Below are positions 1-5,963 of a DNA stretch of 8,265 bases, piece after piece. Location of the stretch: the NCBI GenBank assembly GCA_002385815.1, contig DGEE01000074.1, positions 18,144 through 26,408 on the forward strand. The letters are read 5' to 3'. Each line of letters begins with the position of its first letter. Position 1 is the stretch's first letter. The notes under the pieces are model-generated. The model was not told the origin of the DNA, searched no databases, and worked only from the letters and a program-made list of their open reading frames with translations. The position numbers and the translations under genes are program-made. This DNA is from Hungateiclostridiaceae bacterium UBA3934. GTDB taxonomy: Bacteria > Bacillota > Clostridia > Acetivibrionales > DTU013.

Positions 1-182
1 TAAAGAATTATCAGGCTGGCCGGAGGGCTGACCGAAGCGCATTGGAGATACTTCGTGGACAGCTGCATGCCGGCCCGTTTGCCCCATCGTCCTTCTGTGT
101 CGCGGACCCTTTATAACTGACGTATACTTTTATATCCGGATTGGCAACACTTACTTGTGTGAATAGTTTGGAGGTGGTTGCC
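1..182. other. Upstream region without a supported gene
   Basis: No coding frame here has both a ribosome binding site and convincing composition. A minus-strand open frame at 11-199 is rich in Ser/Ala/Pro, has no clear SD and overlaps the start of the next gene, so I do not call it. A TATACT hexamer at 123-128 could be a -10 for the gene at 183, but no -35 hexamer sits at 16-18 nt spacing. The last bases (170-176) are the SD of that gene. Confidence 0.5.
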
Positions 183-470
183 ATGGCGAACAAAGCCATA
201 AATCGATCTGATTTCGAAAAAACACTCAGACTTTACCTGAAACAGGCCAGAGAGAAGCTGGACGGAGACCTGTCAGGTACCAGGGAGGCCATAAAGCTCA
301 TTGCTGCAGACAAGACCAGGAGCTTCATCGAAATAACGGACAGGGGTCTGAGCAAGGACGAAAGGGAGTTCCTGAAGTCACTGATCATCAGCAGTATGCG
401 TTACTCTTTCTGCTACGGATACGGTATAGGCAAATTTGAGGGAAATACAAATGAAAGAGTGTATCTATAA
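183..470 (+). CDS. Small hypothetical protein, 95 aa
   Basis: I do not recognise this family. The ATG at 183 is preceded by a strong SD, GGAGGTG at 170-176, six bases away. This makes it a better start than the in-frame TTG at 141, which has none. The stop is TAA at 468-470. The predicted protein is soluble, with no signal peptide or membrane segment. Residues about 8-45 are charged and look helical (Lys, Arg, Glu, Leu rich). A second helix-like stretch rich in Glu/Lys follows, and the tail is aromatic and glycine-rich (FCYGYGIGKFEG) before a short polar end. It lies about 65 nt upstream of the ilv promoter on the same strand. A clear promoter for the ilv operon lies between them, so the gene is probably a separate unit with an unknown role. 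Coding status rests on the SD, the uninterrupted frame and AGG/ATA codon use like the neighbouring genes. Confidence 0.72.
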   Translation: MANKAINRSDFEKTLRLYLKQAREKLDGDLSGTREAIKLIAADKTRSFIEITDRGLSKDEREFLKSLIISSMRYSFCYGYGIGKFEGNTNERVYL

Positions 471-536
471 AAGGTCTGACCGCAAGAAAGCATAAAAAAG
501 ACAGGCCAAAAAGGCAATAAAGAGTAAAAAATTGTA

Positions 537-566
537 TTGACACAGCTATATATATGCTGATACAAT
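537..566 (+). promoter_or_regulatory. Sigma-A type promoter of the ilv-leu operon
   Basis: A perfect -35 TTGACA (537-542) is followed after 18 bases by TACAAT (561-566), one mismatch from the -10 consensus, in an AT-rich tract. Transcription would start near 573, just ahead of the T-box leader. A second TACAAT at 571-576 repeats the -10 ten bases downstream. The arms AATGAT (564-569) and ATCATT (575-580) form a short inverted repeat over the start site. Confidence 0.8.
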
Positions 567-572
567 GATATA

Positions 573-851
573 CAATCATTTTTTAAATGGGTAACAGCAA
601 TGAAGGAAAAAAGGCAGGTCTGACTGCACAAGAGAGCCGGTGGTTGGTGCGAACCGGTGCATAGGATCTTGCGTATAACTCATTCCGGAGCTTCTTCGCT
701 GAAATCATACGATCCAGGCGAACGACGCTGACTACGTTACAGTCAAGTACATCTGTACTACTGAGGATAGGCATATGCTTATCGAATCAGGGTGGTACCA
801 CGTTGGTAATTCCCTTCGTCCCTGCAGCGATGCAGCGACGAGGGTTTTTTT
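573..851 (+). promoter_or_regulatory. T-box riboswitch leader, candidate Leu (CUC) specifier
   Basis: This leader RNA would bind uncharged tRNA and decide between termination and read-through into ilvB. The hallmark T-box AGGGTGGTACCACG is at 789-802. Its TGGT (793-796) would pair with a tRNA 3' end whose discriminator base is A, which fits Leu, Ile and Val tRNAs. Upstream is a stem I signature: AGAGAG (631-636), then a distal helix CCGGT (637-641)/ACCGG (653-657) enclosing the GGTTGGTGCGA loop region. The 3' side of stem I reads ATAACTCATTCCGGAGC, with CTC at 679-681 as the best specifier (followed by A) and ATT at 682-684 as the alternative. Two further hairpins lie at 740-763 (AGTAC/GTACT core) and 766-783 (GATAGGCAT/ATGCTTATC). 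The T-box call is firm. The specifier is inferred from spacing by eye, without a covariance alignment. Confidence 0.93.
812..851 (+). terminator. T-box attenuator (Rho-independent terminator)
   Basis: The left arm CCCTTCGTC (812-820) pairs with GACGAGGG (837-844), leaving one bulged T. An inner helix CTGCA (822-826)/TGCAG (831-835) closes on GCGA, and a run of seven T follows (845-851). It lies just after the T-box sequence, as expected for an attenuator that uncharged tRNA would disrupt by stabilising the antiterminator. Confidence 0.92.
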
Positions 852-869
852 ATACAAGGCAAAAGACAC

Positions 870-890
870 CTTCCACTCCTGGAGTGGAAG
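870..890. repeat. Palindrome with 10-nt arms between attenuator and ilvB
   Basis: CTTCCACTCC (870-879) and GGAGTGGAAG (881-890) are exact reverse complements around a single T at 880. No T run follows (next bases ATTGAAGATC), so it is not an intrinsic terminator. It lies 19 nt after the T-box terminator run and about 95 nt before the ilvB start. It could be a DNA operator site or a stable mRNA 5' hairpin left on read-through transcripts. The sequence does not decide between these. Confidence 0.6.
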
Positions 891-984
891 ATTGAAGATC
901 AGTGTTAAGTGCGGATGACCGGGAAAATTCCGGCATACCGGCGAAACAGTGCAAGGAGCGTTACAGCAGAACGGAGGGATATTG

Positions 985-2652
985 ATGAAAATGACAGGAG
1001 CACAAGCTATAGTAAGAGCATTGGAAACGGAAGATGTCCGCATCATTTTCGGCTATCCCGGTGCTGCTATCTCCCCTTTTTATGACGCATTGCTGGACAG
1101 CAGCATAACGCACATACTGACACGCAGCGAACAGGGAGCGGCTCATGCAGCGAACGGCTATGCCAGGGTGACAGGCAAGGTCGGTGTCTGCGTGGCGACC
1201 TCCGGCCCCGGTGCGACGAACCTCATCACCGGGATCGCCAATTCATATATGGACAGTGTCCCTGTTGTTGCCATCACTGGTCAGGTAAGAAGTGACATGA
1301 TCGGTTCGGATGCGTTCCAGGAGGCAGACATAACGGGAGCGACTGCCCCTTTCACCAAGCATAATTATCTTGTGAAGAGAGCAGCAGACCTGCCCGCGAT
1401 ATTCAGGGAAGCCTTCCACATCGCATCGACCGGAAGGCCGGGGCCTGTTGTCATAGACATACCCGTCGATATACAGAACAGCGTGATAGAATTCCGCTAT
1501 CCGGAGCATATAGACATCAAGGGTTACAAACCGACCATAAAGGGGCATCCGGGTCAGATAAAGAAAGCTGCGGCGGCACTCCAGGCGGCAAAGAAGCCTG
1601 TCATATGTGCAGGCGGTGGTCTCATTGCTGCAGATGCCTCGGCCGAGATGCTCAAGCTGGCAGAGAGGCGGAACATTCCCGTCGTAACGACATTGATGGG
1701 CATAGGAGCCATACCGTCGGGTCACCCGCTCCATTTCGGCATGGTTGGCACCCACGGGAGCAAAACAGCCAATTATGCGCTGCACCACGCCGATCTGGTG
1801 GTCATACTCGGTGCAAGAGTCGGTGACAGGGCAATGGGTGCTGCCAGCTCGTTGGCAAAAAGGGCAAAGATCATCCATATAGACATAGATCCTGCCGAGA
1901 TAGGCAAAAACATCGATGTCACAGTACCACTGGTGGGAGATTTGAAGCAAATACTCACAGCCATGCTTGAAGATATCGGAGAGTGTGGGAGTACTGAATG
2001 GCTTGACGAGGTTACGGAATGGAAGAAAAAGGGCGGTAAACAGGCGGGACGGGAAGGCAGCGAAAATGTGACCGACAGCCAGACCGGGGAAACTGCGGAT
2101 ACAGAATACGTTGACCCGAAATATCTGCTGTCACTGCTTTCAGAGTATCTGCCTGAGGATGCCATAATAACGACTGAGGTCGGGCAGAACCAGATCTGGG
2201 CGGCCAATCACTACAAGGTGAGAAGGCCCAGGACATTTATCACTTCAGGCGGGCTGGGGACCATGGGATACGGTCTTTCCTCAGCCGTAGGTGCAAAAAT
2301 CGGCAGGCCTGACACCACTGTAGTGGTGATCAGCGGTGACGGCAGCTTCCAGATGTCCATGCAGGAGCTTGGCACGATGAAGCAGCATGATGTCGATGTC
2401 AAGATCGTGTTGTTCAACAACTGCCGGCTGGGCATGGTGAGAGAGCTTCAGCTTATAAGGCACGGCGGACGCTATTCGCAGGTGTGTCTTGACAGCAATC
2501 CTGATTTTGTGGCCCTGGCAGCGGCATACGGCTTCAGGAGCGAGAGGATATCATCAAACTCTCAGGTCAGGGCGGCGCTGGAAAGGATGACTGCAAGCTC
2601 CGGACCATATATCCTGGAATGTATGGTGGATCCGATGGAGCCGACACTTTGA
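985..2652 (+). CDS. ilvB: Acetolactate synthase, large (catalytic) subunit
   Basis: This cytosolic ThDP- and FAD-dependent enzyme condenses two pyruvates to 2-acetolactate (valine/leucine branch), or pyruvate with 2-oxobutyrate to 2-aceto-2-hydroxybutyrate (isoleucine branch). The protein is 555 aa, normal for the family. ThDP pyrimidine-binding domain: GYPGAAISPFYDAL near residues 23-36, and the catalytic Glu49 in SEQGAAHAANGYAR. A central FAD-associated domain follows (about 190-340). The C-terminal ThDP pyrophosphate domain has GDG at 451-453 and NN at 478-479. A Gly/Ser/Thr/Glu-rich linker (about 352-374) separates the last two. The start is ATG 985 because GGAGGG (973-978) is six bases upstream. 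The in-frame GTG at 949 would add 12 residues absent from the family. In the herbicide-site motif, usually VRQWQ, this protein has VRELQ. It is the first gene after the T-box and is followed by its regulatory subunit. Confidence 0.97.
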   Translation: MKMTGAQAIVRALETEDVRIIFGYPGAAISPFYDALLDSSITHILTRSEQGAAHAANGYARVTGKVGVCVATSGPGATNLITGIANSYMDSVPVVAITGQVRSDMIGSDAFQEADITGATAPFTKHNYLVKRAADLPAIFREAFHIASTGRPGPVVIDIPVDIQNSVIEFRYPEHIDIKGYKPTIKGHPGQIKKAAAALQAAKKPVICAGGGLIAADASAEMLKLAERRNIPVVTTLMGIGAIPSGHPLHFGMVGTHGSKTANYALHHADLVVILGARVGDRAMGAASSLAKRAKIIHIDIDPAEIGKNIDVTVPLVGDLKQILTAMLEDIGECGSTEWLDEVTEWKKKGGKQAGREGSENVTDSQTGETADTEYVDPKYLLSLLSEYLPEDAIITTEVGQNQIWAANHYKVRRPRTFITSGGLGTMGYGLSSAVGAKIGRPDTTVVVISGDGSFQMSMQELGTMKQHDVDVKIVLFNNCRLGMVRELQLIRHGGRYSQVCLDSNPDFVALAAAYGFRSERISSNSQVRAALERMTASSGPYILECMVDPMEPTL

Positions 2653-2675
2653 CCGAGGCAGGGACAGACAGAGAT

Positions 2676-2694
2676 GATGTGTTGACCGCACATC
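2676..2694 (+). other. Hairpin in the ilvB-ilvN spacer
   Basis: GATGTGT (2676-2682) can pair with GCACATC (2688-2694) over a 5-nt loop, seven pairs including one G-U. No T run follows, so it is not a terminator. It could tune mRNA stability or translation between the two subunit genes. This is a weak call, as hairpins of this size can arise by chance. Confidence 0.3.
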
Positions 2695-2738
2695 GCTGAT
2701 CATGGAGAGTCAAGCAATAGATGAAAGGGGAAGTGGAT

Positions 2739-3263
2739 ATGGCTAAGCATATTTTATCGGTTCTGGTGGAAAACCATGCCGGCGTACTGTCGAGGGTAGC
2801 CGGGTTGTTCAGCAGAAGGGGCTTCAACATCGACAGCCTTGCAGTTGGTGTGACAGAAAATCCTGAAGTCTCAAGGATGACCATAGTGGTGGAAGGCGAC
2901 GAATACATTATTGAGCAGGTCAGCAAGCAGCTCAACAAGCTGATAGATGTAATCAAGATCAAAAGGCTGGACAGACATGAATTCATTTCCCGCGAACTTG
3001 CACTGATCAAAGTTGCATCAAATGCGGCGACCAGGAGCGAGATAGTCCAGCTGGTGGAGATTTTCAGGGCCAAGATAGTGGATGTGTCAAAGACTACGCT
3101 CACCATCGAGGCATCAGGAAGCGAAGACAAGGTATCGGCACTGGAAGATCTGCTGAGACCGTTCGGTATCAAGGAAATAGTCAGGACAGGCGTAATTGCC
3201 ATCGAAAGAGGCAATCGGATAATAAAGGCCACAAATAACGAGGAGAGTGATACAAATGGCTAA
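2739..3263 (+). CDS. ilvN: Acetolactate synthase, small (regulatory) subunit
   Basis: This protein binds IlvB, raises its activity and gives feedback inhibition by valine. It is 174 aa, near the 160-175 aa usual for the family. The N-terminal ACT domain (about 4-76) starts HILSVLVENHAGVLSRVAGL and contains RRGFNIDSL. Gly15 and Asn30 match Gly14 and Asn29 of E. coli IlvH, which line the valine site, so valine control is plausible. The C-terminal half (about 80-160) is the ALS_ss_C type domain with REL.LIKV and RPFGIKEIVRTG motifs. ATG 2739 is chosen because AAAGGGG (2724-2730) lies eight bases before it and MAKHILSVL matches family N-termini. An in-frame ATG at 2721 is less likely. The 3' end overlaps ilvC by eight bases, suggesting coupled translation. 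The symbol ilvH would be equally valid. Confidence 0.96.
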   Translation: MAKHILSVLVENHAGVLSRVAGLFSRRGFNIDSLAVGVTENPEVSRMTIVVEGDEYIIEQVSKQLNKLIDVIKIKRLDRHEFISRELALIKVASNAATRSEIVQLVEIFRAKIVDVSKTTLTIEASGSEDKVSALEDLLRPFGIKEIVRTGVIAIERGNRIIKATNNEESDTNG

Positions 3264-4251
3264 AATGTATTATGACAGTGACTGCAGTCTCGGCCTGCTG
3301 AAAGGGAAGACAGTCGCAGTTATCGGATATGGAAGTCAGGGACACGCGCATGCGCAGAATCTGAAGGACAGCGGGATCAACGTGGTCGTAGGTCTCACAC
3401 CGGGATCTGCAAGGCGGAAACAGGTAGCGGATGACGGCCTGACTGTCATGGACACCGCTGAAGCGGCAAAGGCCGGGGATCTCATAATGATCCTGACTCC
3501 TGACCAGACACAGGCAGACATATATTACACGGATATCGAGCCCAATCTGAAGGATGGCGACATACTCGCATTCGCACACGGGTTCAACATCCATTTCAAC
3601 CAGATAAAGCCACCGGAATACGTCGACGTTATTATGATAGCGCCGAAGGGGCCTGGTCACACGGTGAGGAGCCAGTACCTTGAAGGCCGCGGTGTACCGT
3701 CACTGATCGCAGTCCACCAGGATGCGTCAGGGAAGGCGAAGGACTATGCCCTGGCATATGCAGCCGGCATCGGTGCCGGAAGGGCAGGCATACTTGAAAC
3801 CACCTTCAGAGAAGAGACCGAAACTGACCTTTTCGGAGAGCAGGCAGTACTGTGCGGCGGCGTCACGGAACTGATGAAGGCTGGCTTTGAGACCCTGGTA
3901 GAGGCTGGTTACCAGCCGGAGATCGCATATTTCGAGTGCATCCATGAAATGAAGCTGATCGTTGACCTCATCAACCAGGGCGGGTTTGCCTACATGAGGT
4001 ACTCCATCAGTGACACTGCGGAATACGGCGACTATGTGACCGGCAAGAGGATCATAACTGAGGAAACGAGAAAGGAAATGAAGAAGGTCCTCAGCGAGAT
4101 ACAAACCGGGAAGTTCGCATCGAAGTGGATCACCGAGAACAAAGCCGGGGGAAGAGCGGAATTCCTCGCTACAAGGGCGCGGGAGGCAGAACACCAGTTG
4201 GAAAAGGTGGGCCGCGAGCTAAGGAAGATGATGAGCTGGCTCAAGAAATAA
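3256..4251 (+). CDS. ilvC: Ketol-acid reductoisomerase, class I
   Basis: This Mg2+- and NAD(P)H-dependent enzyme converts 2-acetolactate to 2,3-dihydroxyisovalerate, and the C6 homologue for isoleucine. At 331 aa it is the short class I form. The Rossmann domain has GYGSQGHAHAQNL at 24-36. His108 sits in FAHGFNIHF. Metal ligands are visible as Asp191 and Glu195 (DLFGEQ) and Glu227 and Glu231 (ECIHEMK) in the knotted helical domain, which ends near 331. The start is ATG 3256 with SD GAGGAG (3240-3245) ten bases upstream, inside the end of ilvN. A GTG at 3247 is in frame but less likely. The cofactor-phosphate loop (46-56) reads GLTPGSARRKQ where a common class I form is GLRKGSxSWKK. The usual Arg and second Ser are Thr48 and Arg53, so cofactor preference should not be assumed. 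Confidence 0.97.
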   Translation: MAKMYYDSDCSLGLLKGKTVAVIGYGSQGHAHAQNLKDSGINVVVGLTPGSARRKQVADDGLTVMDTAEAAKAGDLIMILTPDQTQADIYYTDIEPNLKDGDILAFAHGFNIHFNQIKPPEYVDVIMIAPKGPGHTVRSQYLEGRGVPSLIAVHQDASGKAKDYALAYAAGIGAGRAGILETTFREETETDLFGEQAVLCGGVTELMKAGFETLVEAGYQPEIAYFECIHEMKLIVDLINQGGFAYMRYSISDTAEYGDYVTGKRIITEETRKEMKKVLSEIQTGKFASKWITENKAGGRAEFLATRAREAEHQLEKVGRELRKMMSWLKK

Positions 4252-4406
4252 TGCTGCTTATGAAATCATCATCAGCAAATCGATCAGCAGATACAGGACG
4301 TGATATTTCCGTTCTGGCTGCAATTGAGACAAAGAATCAGAAAACAGAGAAAAGGCGTCGGGAAATGAACGCCGGATACTTTGATATGAGATCAGTATGG
4401 TATTAA
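4251..4406 (+). CDS. Possible 51-codon frame filling the ilvC-leuA gap
   Basis: The 167-nt gap between ilvC and leuA holds an open frame whose ATG (4251-4253) shares one base with the ilvC stop (TAATG). Its TAA (4404-4406) overlaps the leuA SD. That layout would allow coupled translation through the gap. Against it, no good SD lies before the ATG, the codons are unlike the neighbours (CGA and CGT appear, ATA is absent), and the product (MLLMKSSSANRSADTG onward) is a polar, basic peptide with no known motif. It is not rich in Leu, Ile or Val, so it does not look like an attenuator leader peptide. The gap has no terminator and only a weak hairpin (GGCGT 4354-4358 with ACGCC 4369-4373). I list it as possible only. 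Confidence 0.2.
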   Translation: MLLMKSSSANRSADTGRDISVLAAIETKNQKTEKRRREMNAGYFDMRSVWY

Positions 4407-4418
4407 GGAGGTTATCAC

Positions 4419-5963
4419 ATGTCAGCAAGGATCAAAATATTCGACACGACACTGAGAGACGGGGAACAGACTCCGGGAGTCAGCCTGAACATACAGGAAA
4501 AGCTTGAGATTGCCCGTCAGCTTGCAAGGCTTGGCGTGGACGTCATAGAGGCGGGCTTTGCCATTTCATCGCCGGGTGATTTCATGGCGGTGAAGACAGT
4601 TGCGGAAAATGTGAAAGGGCCGGTCATCGCAAGTCTCAGCAGGGCTGTCGAAAAGGACATAGACAGGGCATGGGAAGCGCTGCAAAATGCAGAGAATCCG
4701 CGCATACACACATTCATAGCCACATCGGACATCCATATGAAATACAAGCTGAAGATGACAGAGGAGCAAGTGCTGGAACGGGCAGTTGCCATGGTCAAAT
4801 ATGCGAAGAAATATTGCAGCGATGTGGAGTTTTCAGCAGAGGATGCCAGCCGGACCAGGACGGAGTTCCTGTACAGGATACTCGAGGAGGTCATCAAAGC
4901 AGGGGCGACGGTGGTCAACATACCGGATACAGTCGGTTATGCCATGCCTGATGAATTTGGCAAACTGATAAGAGGTATAAAGGAAAATGTCAGAGGGATA
5001 GAGAAAGCAGATATAAGCGTACACTGCCACAATGATCTGGGCCTGGCAGTGGCGAATTCGCTGGCGGCTGTCATGAACGGCGCGACACAGGTGGAGTGTA
5101 CCATAAACGGTATGGGAGAGCGTGCCGGGAATGCTTCGATGGAAGAGATAATAATGGGCATCCAGACCAGGAAGGATTTTTATGGCGAAATGGTTCACAA
5201 CATAGATACCAGGCAGATATACAGGAGCAGCAAGCTTGTCAGCAAACTGACAGGCGTGAACCTGCAGCCCCACAAGGCCATAGTCGGGAAGAACGCATTT
5301 GCCCATGAATCCGGGATCCATCAGCATGGGGTATTGGCTGAAAGGTCCACATATGAGATAATGACTCCTGAATCCATAGGCCTCTCACAGAACAGGATAG
5401 TCCTCGGTAAGCTCTCAGGCAGACATGCATTTGAAGAGAGACTGAAGGAAATGGGATACAACCTGTCGCAGGAGGAAATAACCAAGGCTTTTGAGAAGTT
5501 CAAGGAGCTTGCTGACAAGAAGAAGACCGTTACCGACAGGGACATCGAAGCACTGGCAGGAGAGAAGGTGTCAGCAGTGGAAGAGGTCTACAAGCTTGAC
5601 AGCTTCCAGATCAACAGCGGCAACAAGGTCATAGCCACGGCTACTGTGAGCATGTTCAGGAATGGCGAGCATTTGACAGAAGCAGCCACTGGCGACGGAC
5701 CAATAAACGCAGCATTCAAGGCTATCGAAAGATCTGTCGGGTTCGAAGTCCATCTTGAGGATTACAGCCTCAAAGGCGTGACCGAAGGTGCTGATGCCCT
5801 CGGTGAGGCTACAGTCAGGGTGATGAAGGACAACAGGATATATGTCGGGAGAGGCGTGAGTACAGACGTCATAGAAGCCAGTGTCAAGGCATATATCAAT
5901 GCGATAAACAGGGTAATACACGATCATGGAAAGGAGTCCTCTGGCGGAAGGGAGACGATATGA
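4419..5963 (+). CDS. leuA: 2-isopropylmalate synthase
   Basis: This enzyme catalyses the first committed step of leucine synthesis: acetyl-CoA plus 2-oxoisovalerate gives 2-isopropylmalate. It is 514 aa, normal for the long bacterial LeuA form. The DRE-TIM metallolyase barrel (about 4-270) begins FDTTLRDGEQTPG (8-20), with metal ligand Asp14 after Arg13. The HxH metal motif is His202-Cys-His204-Asn-Asp. GKNAFAHESGIHQHG (290-304) marks the linker subdomain. The C-terminal region (about 385-505), with GDGPINAAFKAIER and GVSTDVIEAS, is the LeuA allosteric domain that usually binds leucine, so feedback inhibition is likely. The start has a near-perfect SD, AAGGAGG (4405-4411), seven bases before ATG 4419. 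The gene overlaps cimA by four bases (ATGA). The close relatives homocitrate synthase and citramalate synthase are less likely, given the LeuA-type SAEDASRTRTEFL and NRIVLGKLSGRHAF motifs. Confidence 0.95.
   Translation: MSARIKIFDTTLRDGEQTPGVSLNIQEKLEIARQLARLGVDVIEAGFAISSPGDFMAVKTVAENVKGPVIASLSRAVEKDIDRAWEALQNAENPRIHTFIATSDIHMKYKLKMTEEQVLERAVAMVKYAKKYCSDVEFSAEDASRTRTEFLYRILEEVIKAGATVVNIPDTVGYAMPDEFGKLIRGIKENVRGIEKADISVHCHNDLGLAVANSLAAVMNGATQVECTINGMGERAGNASMEEIIMGIQTRKDFYGEMVHNIDTRQIYRSSKLVSKLTGVNLQPHKAIVGKNAFAHESGIHQHGVLAERSTYEIMTPESIGLSQNRIVLGKLSGRHAFEERLKEMGYNLSQEEITKAFEKFKELADKKKTVTDRDIEALAGEKVSAVEEVYKLDSFQINSGNKVIATATVSMFRNGEHLTEAATGDGPINAAFKAIERSVGFEVHLEDYSLKGVTEGADALGEATVRVMKDNRIYVGRGVSTDVIEASVKAYINAINRVIHDHGKESSGGRETI

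Noticed and set aside
123..128. TATACT as a -10 for the 95-aa gene
   Set aside because: No recognisable -35 lies at 16-18 nt and no extended -10 TG is present.
493..512. GCC/GGC pairing in an A-rich tract after the 95-aa gene as a terminator
   Set aside because: The stem is only three or four pairs and no T run follows it.
919..941. Three CCGG sites with a short dyad (CCGG...AA/TT...CCGG)
   Set aside because: The stem would be only about six pairs with a bulge and a very short loop, and no T run follows. There is too little to call it a regulatory element.
949..984. Upstream GTG start for ilvB
   Set aside because: The GTG at 949 would add 12 residues unlike IlvB N-termini, while ATG 985 has GGAGGG six bases upstream.
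1243..1950. Long minus-strand open frame opposite ilvB
   Set aside because: It lies wholly within a clearly coding ilvB, is Cys/Arg/Tyr-rich with no family motif, and has no convincing SD. It is a shadow of the coding strand.
2567..3232. 221-codon minus-strand open frame opposite ilvN
   Set aside because: It covers the conserved ACT-domain gene and has the Ser/Leu-rich composition expected from reading such a gene backwards.
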